From Paguma larvata (taxonomy: Eukaryota; Chordata; Mammalia; Carnivora; Viverridae): 64,000 bases of DNA. The notes beneath the pieces are model-generated. The model did no database searches, was not told where the DNA came from, and was given only the letters and a program-made list of their open reading frames with translations. Numbering within the stretch: position 1 is the stretch's first letter; every line of letters starts with the position of its first letter. Of the stretch, positions 14,241-27,129 are shown piece by piece. The stretch covers positions 114,166,746-114,230,745 of the forward strand of contig CM057826.1 in assembly GCA_030068075.1 (NCBI GenBank), read 5' to 3'. Both the position numbers and the translations under genes were made by a program.

Positions 14241-15534
14241 AGCAGGGCAAAACGAAGGAAAACCCTGCAGCTCCAAGGTGGAGGCTGATTACTGCCACAT
14301 GGAGGAGGCGGTGACTGCTGTTGAAAAAACTGGAAGAATTTCCACGAGGGAGGCACGGAGCGAACCAGAATGAAGCCATTTTTTGAAACTCTAAGGAACA
14401 TCATGCCTAGCACAAAGGGCTCATGAATAAATGATGGATGGGCTAAAGGAAGTGCCACCTTGCATCACTACACATTTATGGGGTGCTCATTTAGAATGCA
14501 TTTAGAACCGCCCCAAACTGAGCTCATTCATTAGAATCCTGATGATCTTAGAAATATTTGATATGTGGATATAAATGTAAGCCCATTATAGCCCTAGATC
14601 CTACAGCTAATTTATATTTGGTTCTCAGCCAATGAAGACTAATAGCCGTTTGTGGGGCCTTTCTCAATCGTTTATTTACTCCACCAGGTCCTTCTTTCTG
14701 CCATTACTTTTGTGCCAATGGACATTGGTGCAAGACAGCAGGACAAAAAGTGTGCAAGTGATAGTGCTGAGGATTCTACAAGACATCAGGGAAGATCCTG
14801 GATGGCACCAGGCAGGCTTCACTGCAGTAGCTCCAAGTGCCTCCAAGGAGATAGGCTAAGAAACCCAGAGCAGCAGATAGATGTTGCCCGGGAGAAATCC
14901 TCTGACGTTCTGCAGAGCAGCGTAAGCCTCACTGCAGCCTGGGAAGATTGGCTAACAACAGCACTGAGGATCAGGAGAAGAAATGCTAGGCCAGAGGCAT
15001 ATCTCAACTTGGGGAGACTTGAAGAGAAAGAAGGGCAATTGCCGAAGTGTGACGGCAGCTGCACATCCGCATGGTATCATGCCGCAGTAATCACAGAGAG
15101 CACCACTTTAACTAACGTGACCCTTTCCAAGACCAGGTTTCCACAATAAGTGGGATATGCCTGTAGTTAAAACAGGGGAATGGAGGTGGAGGAGGATTCA
15201 AATCATTATTTCTATTTCAGATATCCCAAGAGCCCTCTAATTAAGGATATCCTGAGGGCTTGGAAAAGTAGACTGTCTGTAAGCGACGGCAGTTCTTTAA
15301 GGCAATTGTGTAACACAGAAGAGATCTAACAAAAGAATGAGTTTTTGCTCAGCACAAAAGGACAACCTCAGAGTAATTTTGGCTACCTTTCATTACTGCA
15401 AAAAAAGTTCACCTGACTTATTAACCTAATATTCATAACTTTGGGATGAAAAGGTAAAGAAACTTATAAAGGAATATGGAAACAAAATTTAATCCCTAAA
15501 AACAATTATTTCCAACACAGGGAAGCATTAGGGC

Positions 15535-15775
15535 ATCGTGGTTTAAAGTGTGGGCTTTGGGATCGGGTCATTCTGGAGCCGTATCCCAGCCCCATCATTT
15601 ATCAGTTGGGAAAATTACATTACCTCTCTAGCCACAGTTTTCTCATCTGTAAAATGGGTAATAATTTTCATTCCTTCTTAGAGATTTTGTGAGGACTAAA
15701 TAAGAGAATACGTATTGAGTACTTAGTTCATCACCCCAAGTCCACAGTGAGTGCTCAAGAAATGTAGCGTTTCTT
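15535..15775 (+). repeat. MIR element, near full length
   Basis: Very clear order: GTGTGGGCTTTGGGATC, then CAGTTGGGAAAATTACATTA, TTTTCTCATCTGTAAAATGG, GATTTTGTGAGGACTAAATA and GAGTGCTCAAGAAATG. Confidence 0.85.
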
Positions 15776-16559
15776 AATGTTCGTTTCCCCCAAACTGTGA
15801 GATTGTTCGTTGCCTAGATTAGAGGCTGGAGCTACATCATGAAGCTTACCCAGTTCTCTCTTTGACCCCTTAGGGATTTGAAGGGAAGGAAGCAGAGCAG
15901 TCACACTGATCCCTTCAGGGTGTAGAGCCTCCAACGGAGAGACATTTTGGGCAGGTCAGAGGGCACCGTATGGCAGTACTGTCATTCTCCTTGCCTGAAT
16001 AGCACAGTCTCTCTCTACCTGCCAATTGTTAGTGTCTCCATCCCTGGACCCACGAAACTCCAGCCCTTTCTCCTTGTTTGTTAGATGTCACCTGTGCCAG
16101 CGTGATTTCTTGTACACAAGGATGTTTGGACCAAAATCTGCACATTTTTAAAGTTCTCTTCTTTCCAGCTACATACTTTCCCTTGTTGGCAAAATTCAGT
16201 CTCTGTGGACTATCACTATGCAAATGGCTCCAAAATCTAAACGTTTGCCTTTGGCCTCCTTTCAACTTATACACACCTGCTGGGCTTCTTCCATAGACCT
16301 ACCAGCATCTCACACTCAAGACCAAAGCCAAGTATCTATTGGCTGCTCCCATCCATTATGTTCCACCAAGTTCTCTCTGAGTTGATGGCCTCACTGGCCT
16401 TTCCCTACTGCCCAAGTGAAAACCCATTATCTATCTCTGCCTTCCATTGGCTCCTGATATCCAATAATTAAACCTATTCACTTTATCCCTTCTATAATTC
16501 TTTTAGATATCTCTTCTCTTCCAGCTTCAATTGTCTTTCCCTTCTTCTTTACCTCTTAC

Positions 16560-17330
16560 CCAGATTCATATATTCAACAAATAATTACTGAGGACTCACC
16601 ATGAAACAGGTGCAGCAAACTCTATGTATTGGGGACCCAGAGGTGAACAAGGTTGACATGATCCTTGACCTCACAGAACTTGCATTCTAGGCAAGGAATA
16701 TAGATCTTGAACAAGTAAATGAATAAATGACCAATATCATCTCAAAGAGTGATATGGGTTATAAATAAAATGGAACCAGCTGATCTGAAAAGAACGTCTT
16801 GGGCTGGGAGTGGTGAGTCAAAGAGAAAAGATGAGGTACTACAGGCTGGGACTCTTTGAGGAAGTGATATTTGAGCTGAGGCAAGAAGATAGCCATGTAA
16901 AATTCTGGAAACAGCATTCTCTAGACAGGGAATGGCATGAAAGAAAGCTCACGTGTCTGAGGTCAGACTAAGCCTGGTTGTCAGGGAAGCAAGGAAGCCA
17001 GTGAATTGGAGCCAGTGAACAGAAACAAGAGTGTAGGTCTGAGAAGGAGACAGGAGGCAAGTTGTGCAGGGCCTCATGGACCATGGTAGGAGCATGGATT
17101 TCCTTCTAAGTATGATGAGAAGCCACTTGGTTTTGAAAGTTGAGTTTAGCTTGCTGTGGGGATAATGGACTATAGGGCAAGACTAGTTGTATGGCAATGA
17201 GTTAGAAAAACATGGCAGGGATTCAGGTGAGAGATCCTGGTGGCCGGACTAGGTTTGAGAGAGGATAAATGAGGAAAAACTGGGAAGGATTTTGCTTGCA
17301 TTGTGTAGATACTGGTGCCAGGATCATTAT
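16560..17330 (+). repeat. Long copy of an ancient mammalian interspersed repeat
   Basis: Starts ATTCAACAAATAATTACTGA and continues through CAAGTAAATGAATAAATG, GGAAGTGATATTTGAGCTGA, GGGCCTCATGGACCATGG, AGAAGCCACTTGG and GATTCAGGTGAGAG. This is the long family often found as only its first 100 bp. About 770 bp are recognisable, which is long for this repeat. Confidence 0.6.
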
Positions 17331-17339
17331 ATGGATCTG

Positions 17340-17525
17340 CAAATGTTCTCCTTCCTTCCAAGCTTTTTCATCTGAGTTCATGCAACACAAAGCTGACAGT
17401 ATTATCCTTCCAAACATGCCATCGTTTGCCCAGATATCTTAATTGGCTCCCCATTGTTTTTAGAATAAAGTCCAAAGCTCCAGGTGTAGGTCCAAAGCCC
17501 TGTGCTACCTGGCCTTAGCTACTTT
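17340..17525 (+). repeat. L2 (CR1-type LINE) 3' fragment
   Basis: Contains ATTGGCTCCCCATTGTTTTT, AGAATAAAGTCCAAAGCTCC and GCCCTGTGCTACCTGGCC, the familiar L2 3' segment. Confidence 0.7.
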
Positions 17526-18504
17526 AGAGATACATAAAGGGGCTTGTAAGGAAAGGAGAAAAGAGTTACAAAGCAGTTCAAAAGTTCTGAGGTAAGTCAT
17601 TTCGCAAACAGTTCTATGCAGAGGAAGTGGTGCTGGTTTTTGTGCGTGAAGAACCAGCATTCCTAGCTCTTCAACTGCTCTCAATCTGAGAGGTTCTGTC
17701 TCAGATGAAAGAGTCACTAGTCATGCATCAACCAGTGGTTGTGCTTTAACTTCCAAGAGAAGACATAGGAAAGTTTTGGGAACTAGAAAAAATTAAGTAA
17801 TCACTTAGAATACGAACTAATACATGAATTGATTAATTTTGTTATGGTTCTTGACTTCATTCACTCCCCTGAAATATAACATTCAATTATAATGTAACTG
17901 AACAAATATCTCACAACAAAATTTAATGGCCAAGGGAACTATAAAAAGAGAGACCTTTGATAGAATAAAATCATGTCTCACATTGAACCTAAGAGTTCCT
18001 TCCTCTCTGCCTCAGGCAAGCATTTCTTAGAAACTGAAAATTCATGTCAGGACCAATGAACCAGACTTAAGAAATCACGAGCACTAACAATCTAGAGGAA
18101 CAGAAGGGGGCAGTGTTATCACAGATTCTCACATGGACTTGAGGTGCTGAGGAATTATCTGAACTTTCCCCCTGAGTAACCCTGTAGACTTACCCACCAC
18201 CTCAGAGTGAATCTCAGTTTCAATTGGTTGTTTCTTTCTACTTGCTAAGTCTCAAGTCCCAAAAAAAGTTAGCAATGAGGCCCCCCACCCCGGGGGCGGG
18301 GGGGTGGTCTACCACCCTCCTGTGTCCTACCAAGCATTGTGAGAAAATGACCACTTCTCACTGTGGGCTTAAGAAATACAAGCCCAGCTCTGTGTTTACG
18401 TTAGTTATTGTTTTGCCTTTTACAGAACAGATGATGAAAAAATTCACCTGTGTTCACCATATGAGAAAAACACTTGATATTTAACATGTTCTCATAAGAG
18501 AGGC

Positions 18505-18622
18505 CCTAAGGATTTTTTCTTTCTTTCTTCCTTCCTTCCTTTCTTTTTCTTTCTTTCCTTCCTTCCTTCTTCTTTCTTTCTCTTTTTCTCTCTTTCTTTC
18601 TCTCTTTTTGCATTCTCTCTTT
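18505..18622. repeat. Pyrimidine-rich (CTTT/CCTT)n tract
   Basis: About 115 bases of almost pure C and T on the plus strand, mixing CTTT, CCTT and CTCT units. A poly-purine/poly-pyrimidine mirror tract with H-DNA potential. Confidence 0.85.
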
Positions 18623-19544
18623 CTTTGTACTGCTAGGAAAATGGATATATTTAGCTATACACCCAGAGACTTACTCAGAAACATTCACTGAATGCCTGGT
18701 TCCTGTAAAAAATGGAAAGAAAAGAGTCCTGGCCCTCAAGATGGTTCAACAAACAATTCTGGTGATAGCTCCATGTAGGGAAAGGCTGGCAGGCACCCCT
18801 CCGAAGAAGGTAAAAATTCTTGAAGTAATCTGAGGAAGAATTTAGCTGGCTGTCTCCAGAGTTTAAGGTGGAGAAATGGGAGGAAATATACTGGCTCGAA
18901 AGTGGTTGTAATTGCACCTTGAAGGACCGTAGAATCTGGTGGGGGGGGGGGGAAGAAAAGAGTACTATGCAGAAGGGGAAAACGAACCCAACCCAGTTGA
19001 AAGAGAATGTGTATGTGTGCAATAGGAGTACGGAAGCTGGGAAAGAACAGGGAATGATCCAGTTTAGCTGGAATGGAAGGTACCTGTGCAGGAAGACTCG
19101 GAGAGCAGCTGAGGAGTTCGCACTTAAATTTGCGAAGGATGAATAGTCGTTGAGAGTCTCTGAGCAGGTATGACATAAACAAGGTGTTCGATGACAGCCA
19201 CTCCCCCAAGGTCACAGAGAGCTAGCTCATCCACCCTTGTCCTGCCATGTCCTTTCTTACCTCTCAGAGGAGACCCCTGCCCCTCAGCCAGTTCCCTCAA
19301 CAGTTCCACCGGAGGGTATGCCTTTGACATGGAAGTTCGAATCACTTCAGTTTTTGCAATGCTTTTGGAAAATATTTTCCCCTCCCAATCATGGAAGAAA
19401 GAGAAATCAAGGTAAAAGCTGCTCTCTGCCCATTTGGCCAAGTGAAGGAGTACACACATTTAGTTCTTAACATTGAGCAACAGTCTGCAAGGCTCACCCA
19501 AAGCCAAGAGTGATGATGCTTCATGTGTGTTGTTATGTCTGTGT

Positions 19545-20370
19545 GTCCATTCTTTATTCATTCAACAAATATTTATTGGGCATATTCCATGCACCAGGCA
19601 GCCATTGCTCTAGGCATTCAGGATACACAGTGAAACCAAAAGAGCCAAAGCTCCTCCTTCAGGGAGTTCACATTCTAGACAATAATCAAATAAACATATC
19701 AGGTGTCAGATGATGATAAGAACAACATGAAAAGGTAGGGTGAGAAGGATACCAATTATATGTTGCAGAGGAGGGGCGTTAGTAGCAAAGAGGGCAGAGG
19801 CGACAAGGAAAGAGGTGGGAGAAACGTGTGCTCTTTGGTAGTTTAAGCTTAAAAGAGTTTTTCCCAGCAGGAGAACTACAGTAAGTAATGATATCCAACA
19901 ATCAATAGTAATGATAATAGATATAATAGTAACATCTATTATTATATCTGTAGAGACGAACGCTGTGCTAAGCATTATTTCATTTATCCTTCCCAGTTAA
20001 CCAATATATATTAGTAGTGTGATTCTTTTAGGTGCAAAGGAAATTGAGGGAAAGAAAGGAGAGAAGGCAGGAAAGAAGGTGGGGAGAAAAGGAAAGGAAA
20101 AAAAAGAAAAAGAGAAAAAGCAAGGTTCAAATAAATTGCATAGCCTGTCTAAGTCATCCTATTAATATGTACAGAGAATGGATTTGAACGCAGACAGTCT
20201 GACTCCAGAGCCTGCACTCTTAACCTAGACACTGGATTAGGGTACAGAGATAAATAAGTCATGGACTCTGCCTTGGAATTGCTCATAGTCTGGTAAGAAA
20301 GACAAACTCATAAACAAATAATCCTAGTGCAGTGATAGGAGCTATAATCGAGGTATAACAGAGTTAAGGA
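19545..20370 (+). repeat. Cluster of ancient mammalian repeats
   Basis: At 19545-19740 lies CATTCAACAAATATTTATTG with TTCACATTCTAGACAATAAT. At 20135-20225 is a MIR-like segment (ATGGATTTGAACGCAGACAG, CCAGAGCCTGCACTCTTAAC). At 20235-20370 is a further GATAAATAAGTCATGGACTC-type copy. A purine-rich GAAAGG tract lies at 20045-20120. Borders are approximate. Confidence 0.5.
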
Positions 20371-20884
20371 GACACAGAGGAAAGAATGACTAAGTGCCTG
20401 ACCGTGGGTGGGAAGGGGGGGAGTCATCAAAATGCAGACATTTGTGTTTATGTAATTCATTGCTCTCTCTGCGCCTGCTTACCCACAACCAATCTGCAGT
20501 TCCTTCCAAAGACTCTTTCCGGTGGATTTCCCCAGCCTGTCTTCACAGGTTGTGGTTTGTCAGCCTCATCCTGTACGCAAAAAGTAGTTCTGACACAGGG
20601 GCCACATAAACACTTTAGAACCGTTCTGGAGAAGGAAGAAAAATAATAAAATAGCAATTTACCTTAAAAAACCCTCGGAAGAGGATGAGGAATGTGACAA
20701 CCAGGCAAAGTAAAATGAGATAACCGTGCCATGTTACAATGGAAGAGAAAAGGGAAGAGGATGCTGGCTATCCACCGGAAAAACTCAAGGCCATGTGCAT
20801 TGTTCAGGCAACTGCAAACAGTCATTCAGAGGGGAAAACTGTATTCCACTACCCAGAAAAATTTGCCTTAAACATCCCATTCTT

Positions 20885-21067
20885 GGAGTGCCTGGATGGC
20901 TCAGTCTAAGCGTCCATCTCTTGTTTTCAGCTCAGATCATGATTTCGCAGCTTCGTGGGTTTGAGCCCCACATGATTGGGATTCTCTCTCTCTCTCTCCC
21001 TCTCTCTGCCCCTCCCCCAATTGCACTGTCTCTGTCCCTCAAAATAAATAAATAAACTTAAAAGAAA
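20885..21067 (+). mobile_element. CAN-type SINE
   Basis: Head GGAGTGCCTGGATGGCTCAG, CT-rich middle and an AAAATAAATAAATAAACTTA tail. A tRNA-Lys-derived SINE moved by L1. Diverged and lacking part of the body; no clean target duplication is seen. Confidence 0.9.
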
Positions 21068-21104
21068 ATCTCATTTTTAACCTTGTCCATGTATTAACTT
21101 CACA

Positions 21105-21195
21105 GAATTAGTGAATCCCCTGAAATTGTATGTAAAACTCTGTGTAGCTATTGCATGTTTTCTAGAGATTATGAGGTTCGCACAAATTTCAAAAT
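21105..21195 (-). mobile_element. Short hAT-type DNA transposon relic
   Basis: AATCCCCTGAAATTGTATGT and AAAACTCTGTGTAGC resemble the inner part of the same relic family as the one at 46146-46328, in the opposite orientation. Fragment only. Confidence 0.35.
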
Positions 21196-21199
21196 AGTA

Positions 21200-23110
21200 T
21201 GTGTCCCCCAAGTAGGTTCACAGATATGCACTATATATTTTCAGAACTACTACTCCAATAGATTAAGTATAATATAGCCTTAATTACAGGCATTAAGAAG
21301 GTCTGAAAAGTTTAAGTGAATACTATACCATTGTTATTCATCATATTCATCAAAATTCTTGCAAATGAGTTTAAGACCTCAGGGCTTGTGTTTGATTATG
21401 TTGTATGTAGTTGACCTTTTATATTCCTTTTGGCACTTCTGTGTAGGAGGATTAGCTCTTGAGGGCTATCACTTAGTATTGGTTCTCAACCTTTGTGTGA
21501 GTGTGTGAGGGGGAAGTATTTGATTGGGAAAGACAGTATGGTAACACCCATCTCATGTTAGCAAGTTACACACCCCCTCCCACCCATCCCTACTCCTTTA
21601 CTGATACCGTCCAATGACAAACGGACAGTCCTTTAGAGGTTAAAAAAACATATAGGATGAGGAAGCTCACTTCTAGATGCATAACCGTAAAGTGTGCCAG
21701 AAAATGGACTATCAAAACTACCTTTATCTTCTCACGGACCTGCTATTAGAAGGCATATGGAAAAAAAAATCTAAGATGAGAATTTGGCCTTGGGGATTCC
21801 CTACTGCTGGATAACAGTGAGTCTGAGAGTGACACAAGGCAGATATTGCTAGCTTTTCAGGAGTATCACAGGTGAATTTGCAGAGAAGGATCACATTGAC
21901 CAAAAAATCCAGATGAATCCTTAAGATCTGGACAAGTTTACTATCAACCGTAACATTTGCCTAACCTCTTCTACATCAAAGCAGGGTTGCCATTGCGACA
22001 AGGAGCAAGAAACCTGTAATGACTACAGATGAACAGAGCCTCTTGTCTACCCTAATGAAAAACAAGTTCAGATATGGAATGCATACATAAGTCTAGCAGC
22101 ATGAGTAAGCTAGACTCAGAGCGAAGAGTGCTATACACTAAACCAACCACGTCCACTTCTGGTGGGGCTGGAGGGGGTAGTTAGGGAAGCAGTGTCTTGC
22201 ACAAGTATCTGTTCATGAAATCACAGCCTGAGGTAGAATAGCTGCTGACAAAAATATTCTAAGCAGGCTGCTGGTTGGCTCTCCACTCCTCACCCTTTCA
22301 GCACAATTAGAGACCTGTGGAACCTGTAGGATAATTTTTAAAGATAAAACCAAGACCTCTACAGAAGATTTAATTAAGAATCTGACTTGTGTTATGTGAA
22401 GCAATCCATAGATCAGCGGCCAAAGAAGGAATTTAACAAATAAATAGCAGTTACAAAGCCTACCTCTTGTTAGCCGTGGGTCATTAGTGATTCCATTAAG
22501 ACATCTCATTTCACATCTGGCTCTATGTTCTATTAACAAAATTTAAATCTGAAGAAAAAGGGGAACCAGAGGGATGTTTTATTATAGGTATAAAAATAAA
22601 CGTCTCTCCCTTTTTCTCTCTATTATATGTATATAATATATAGAGATTATATGTATATATATAAATTATATATGTATAATTATATATATAATTTTTAATT
22701 TGAAGAAACCATCGACATCACAACTGCTATCACAGACTTCAGAATAAGACTGTGTTATTTTTCAATCTCTTTTTGCCTAAAAAACATTCTAAGAATGAGA
22801 TGAAAATGAAGACTGAATTATCATTTGAAATTATGCATTCAGTACGCATAGGAATTATTATTACGGTCACAAGCCAGGACAATGCATTGTGGCATTGACA
22901 GGTGGGAAATCATCACAAGTACTTTGCGGAATACATAGCTAACAGTCTGGGGAAAAAGGGAGTCTAAAAAATAAAAAGGCAGGTATCATATCTCTCAAAT
23001 AAACACGTAGGATGCTTTGTGTTTTACGAACTATTCTTTTATGTTTCTGCGCATATGGAATTTAGGAAATGAAAAGTCCTAAGGAGTCTTTTGACTATTT
23101 GGTGAGTGAT
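21200..23110 (-). other. KCTD16 intron, nothing recognised except an AT microsatellite
   Basis: A (TATA)n-type AT tract lies at 22620-22695. The rest is unique-looking AT-rich sequence. Confidence 0.5.
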
Positions 23111-23119
23111 TATTTAGGT

Positions 23120-23268
23120 CAGGTCTGTCTCCCCGAATTACACTGAACGCACTGCAGGACAGGAATCCCATCCATTCTTTTCATCCCTGCAGCCCATCCC
23201 CACCAACAGGCACAGTGCCTGGTACTTAAGAGCTGCTCAATAAACAGTCACGGGATGAATGGATGTAT
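23120..23268 (+). repeat. L2-like 3' end
   Basis: GACAGGAATCCCATCCATTC, CAGGCACAGTGCCTGGTACT and GCTCAATAAACAGTCACGGG match the L2 3' terminus (ACAGTGCCTGGCACATAGTA, GCTCAATAAAT). Confidence 0.6.
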
Positions 23269-24019
23269 TGACACATCCCCATTCCAATTTTGACTCCTCC
23301 ATTTTTCAGTCAAGGCAGTTGAAGCCAAGAAAAGCTAAAAGGCTACTATTACAAACCTCGGGGTAACATTGGCTCTAGAATGGTCCTCTGTCTCCTTCCA
23401 AGTCGCTGAGGACTGCCAACTAGTGCAATTCTTTATCACCACATTAAAGTATGACTGTTCTAAAGGAAAATATTTTTAAAAATCTTTTATCTTAACCATT
23501 GTTCACAAGATATTAGGACTTGAACGTATCTATGGTTATATTGCCTTTGATGCTTTGTTCCTTGAAAGTGCCTTGCAGAGAAAATGTGGGCACTTGCCTA
23601 GCAAACTGGTTAAAAAACCTTTTTGCTTTCTTTTAAGAGGTGGAAGAGGGACTTAGCAGCTGTGTTTATTTTAAAAAACTGAAAAACTAGAATGCTTCTC
23701 AAGTTCTTCTGAATAAAATAGTCAATGCTTATGAGGATGACTAGTTTTGACTGATAGTACAGATTTTTTTTTTCTTCTAATTTTCAATCACATTCCCTTC
23801 GACTCTGAACAGGTACAATTAGTCTCTTTTTAAAAAATCACTGTCTAGCACAGACTTGGTACAATAGACTACATATTTATACTTTTTCCTCCTATATTTA
23901 TAAATTTTGGTTGCTTAGTGTAAGCCCTAATTGTTAGGTGTAAGCTGTGTTGGCCAATGAGAGTCCCTAATGTCTTTCCAGAGTGAATATCGGGCATTTA
24001 AGTTTGTGAGCTTTGGTTT

Positions 24020-24059
24020 TTTTCTTTATTTTTTTGATGTTTATTTATTTATTTTGACA

Positions 24060-24100
<41 letters not shown>

Positions 24101-24270
24101 AGGGAGGGAGGGAGGGAGGGAGGAGTGGACAGAGAAGGAACCAGAGAATCCCAAGCAGGTTCCATACTGTCAGCACAGAGCCCAATACGGGGCTTGAACC
24201 CACGAGAGATCAAGACTTGAGCCGAAATGAAGAGCCAGACGCTTAAAGGGCTGAGCAGCCCCGGCACCCC
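24020..24270 (-). mobile_element. CAN-type SINE with (GA)n/(GGGA)n expansion
   Basis: Minus-strand copy: TTTATTTATTTATTTTGACA tail on the left, then a GA and GGGA run (24063-24123), ending in GGCACCCC. Flanked by a 15-bp duplication, TGTGAGCTTTGGTTT (24005-24019) and TGTGAGCTTCAGTTT (24271-24285). Confidence 0.92.
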
Positions 24271-24294
24271 TGTGAGCTTCAGTTTCTATACCTG

Positions 24295-24560
24295 GCAAGA
24301 AACCTCCATTATTATGGAATTGGACAAGAGCCGGTCTGCCTGGGTGAGAACCTCAGCTGCACCTCTTATAAGCTGAATCACTGAGGGTAAGTTAGGACGT
24401 TCTCTTCCAGGTATACCCAGCGACCTATGCACGTCAGCTGTCTCATAAGTAGAATGGGTTAATAATACCATTTGCCTCACAGAGTTCAAGTGAGGTTTAG
24501 TCAAGCCACATATGTAAAATACTTAGGACAGTGTTTGGTATATAGTGAGCACTAAACGAA
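24295..24560 (+). repeat. MIR-type element
   Basis: AAGCTGAATCACTGAGGGTA, GTCTCATAAGTAGAATGGG, AATAATACCATTTGCCTCAC and ATATAGTGAGCACTAAACGA follow the MIR order, although the first half is diverged. Confidence 0.6.
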
Positions 24561-25102
24561 TGTTTTCTATTGCTCAAACAATTATAGGCAAAATGTTTTT
24601 GAGAACAATAATTTTGCCTGTGTGTTTGTTCCAAAAGGAAGAAAGACAGCCTATCACCCACCCCCAATGTAAATGAGTGTCCAGTAATACTTCACAGGGA
24701 CCACCCCACCACCACTGCAAGTTTTCAGAGTTCAGGTGGTATTCATGCCGTCTTTGTTCCAGTTGTGGGCACAGGACTTACTTGGTCATATCATACTCCC
24801 TGCCACCATGATTCACCAGAAATAGGCACCAGACTCAGTCAGAGCCAAAGGGATATGACTTAAGGACATTTGCTGAGATTATTGGGGGTTATAATGCCGT
24901 TTGAGCCACTGCATTCAAACTACCTGAAGCCAACTGGACCCTGGACTTGCCATCCATGAGAGCAACGGATTCCTGTTTACAAAGTAATCAGTTTGCATTT
25001 CGTTTTCATTATGTGCAATCCAAGATCATGTAAACTTCCATAGAAGACTTTTCCAGGAAGAAATCAGAAAACAGATGTAGGTGATATTTAAAAAGTTATA
25101 TA

Positions 25103-25325
25103 GGGGCGCCTGGGTGGCTCAGTTGGTTAGGCATCCGACTTTAGCTCAGGTCATGATCTCACAGTTCATGAGTTTGAGCCCCGCATCAGGCTCTGTGCTG
25201 ACAGCTCAGAGCCTTAAGTCTGCTTTGTATTCTGTGTCTCCCTCTCTCTCTGCCTCTCTCCTGCTCATACTCTGTCTCTGTCTTTCAAAAACAAATCACT
25301 GTTAAAAAATAAAAATAAAAAAATA
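25103..25325 (+). mobile_element. CAN-type SINE
   Basis: Intact head GGGGCGCCTGGGTGGCTCAG with A-box and B-box-like segments, and an A-rich tail. Flanked by AAAAGTTATATA (25091-25102) and AAAAGTGATATA (25326-25337). Confidence 0.95.
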
Positions 25326-25369
25326 AAAAGTGATATAAAAAAAAGCTTAGAGAGTGTCAGAGAGGAGAA

Positions 25370-25605
25370 ATAATGTTGTGGATAAGTGCTAGACTCCGAA
25401 GCCAGCTGCCCAGGGACAGATCCTGGTACTGCAGCTTATCAGCTGTGCGACTTCGGGCTAGTCACTTACCTATTTGAACCTCCACAACATCTCTGTAAAT
25501 GGCAGATGGTGAGAATAGCCACCTTATAGTGATGTGTGGAAGATTAAATTAGTTCACATATATGTAAGTTACTTAGAACAATGCCTGGGACAGAACTTGT
25601 GCAGA
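25370..25605 (+). repeat. MIR element, near full length
   Basis: GGATAAGTGCTAGACTCCGA, TATCAGCTGTGCGACTTCGG, GTCACTTACCTATTTGAACC, AAGATTAAATTAGTTCACAT and AACAATGCCTGGGACAG. Confidence 0.8.
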
Positions 25606-25744
25606 TGTGATGCAAACTTTAGTTATTTTATCATAATTATTCAGATCTTAAATAAGTGGTGACATCGTGTATCAAAAAAGAAAAGGTAGGGAGAATGGGT
25701 CTTATGTTGCCAGCTGACCTTTTTCTGTATACAAAGGAAGGAAG

Positions 25745-26860
25745 TGATGAATTAAAGCAGTGACTGTTTGTAGCAATTTCTTGAATAGACATTTCTCCAG
25801 AGAAGACATACGGATGACCAAAAAGCATGTGAAAAGAGGCTCAAGATGACTAATCATCAGGGAAATGCAAATCAAACCCACAAGGTATCGCCTCACACTC
25901 GTTAGAATGGCTACCACTAAGAAACTGGAAAATCACAAGCACTATCGGGGATGTGGAGAAATTGGAATGCTCGTGTGCTGTTGGTGGGAAGGTAAAATGT
26001 ACCCACTGTGGAAAACAGTATGGCAGCTTCTCAAAAAAATTTTTTTAATTAAAAGTAAAAAATTTAAAAATTACTATATGACTCAGCAATTCTACTTTTC
26101 AGTATATATCCAAGATCATTGAAATCACGGTCTTGAACAGAATACATGTAAACTCATGTTCACAGAAGCATTACTGACAGTAGCTAAAAGGTGGAAACAA
26201 CCCAAATACACATCTTTGGATAAAAAGATAAATAAAATATACACATCCAAAGGAATATTATTCAATCTTAACAGTAAAGGCAATTCTGATCTACGGTACA
26301 GCATTGAGGAACATTGAGGATATTATGTTAAGTGAAATTAGACAATGACAGAAAGGCAAATATTGTATGATTCCAAGTATGTGAAGTATGTACAGCTGTC
26401 AAGTGTGTAGAAATAGAGAATACAATTGTGGTGGCTGGGCTGCAAGAACAGGTAATGGGGGATTGTTAAAAGGGTATGGATGGGCGCCTGGGTGGCTGAG
26501 TTGGTTGAGAATCCGACTCTTGATTTCAGTACAGGTCATGATCTCACAGTTCGTGAAACCAAACCCTGTGTCAGGCTCTACGCCGACAGTGCAGAGCCTA
26601 CTTGGGATTCTCTCTCTCCTTCTCTCTCTGCCCCTCCCCTACTCTCTCTCTTTCTCTCTCTCTCAAAATAAATAAGTAAACATTGAAAAAAAGGGTAGGG
26701 AGTTTCAGTTTTGCAAAGTGAAAACATTCTGGAGCTTGGTGGCACAACAGTGCGAATACTACACTGTACACCTAAAGAAGGTTTAAGATGATACATTATA
26801 TGGTATGTGTATTTTGCTATAATTAAACATAAAAGTTTTTAAATAAAAAGAATTATTTAA
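25745..26860 (+). mobile_element. Old L1 3' end (ORF2 tail and 3'UTR), split by a SINE
   Basis: Contains the degenerate ORF2 C-terminal region (ATCAGGGAAATGCAAATCAA, GATGTGGAGAAATTGGAA, GAAAACAGTATGGCAGCTTC) and 3'UTR motifs (GTATGTGTATTTTGCTATAA, AATAAAAAG). A CAN SINE interrupts it at 26482-26688. Broken frames; no activity expected. Length and divergence fit a mammal-wide L1M family. Confidence 0.85.
26482..26688 (+). mobile_element. CAN-type SINE inserted in an L1
   Basis: Head GGGCGCCTGGGTGGCTGAG, tail AAAATAAATAAGTAAACATT. Target duplication AAAAGGGTATGGA (26468-26480) and AAAAGGGTAGGGA (26689-26701) dates it after the host L1. Confidence 0.93.
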
Positions 26861-27129
26861 CAACCTTTTTGTAGCCCTATAGGTAGCATGCTCCCTGATG
26901 CAGCTGGTACGCACTAACATTGAATAAATAAATGATAAAAATAAAATAGACCTAACGACAAAACAAGTGAAGTGTGAGATAGTTTAAGGGCTTGAAATAT
27001 TGTGGAGTAAAATGGAATCAAGCATCAAGTGCTCTGTGAAAGACTTATTATGAGGGTGAGAAGACAGACTCCAGAGCGGGGAAAAAAAATGATAAGGCAT
27101 GGGATCTATAGATAGTTCTTCCAGTTTTG

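Noticed and set aside
14652..15149. 165-codon plus-strand open frame
   Set aside because: It has only a GTG start, no recognisable domain and no splice or polyadenylation context; chance in long intronic sequence is likelier.
22081..22160. Possible tRNA-like fold
   Set aside because: No A-box/B-box pair and no credible cloverleaf pairing could be built by eye.
24049..24267. Ser/Leu/Pro-rich frames recurring across the window (SLSPASGSVLTAQSLEPASDSV and similar)
   Set aside because: These are translations of CAN SINE bodies, repeated wherever a SINE occurs. They are not a gene family.
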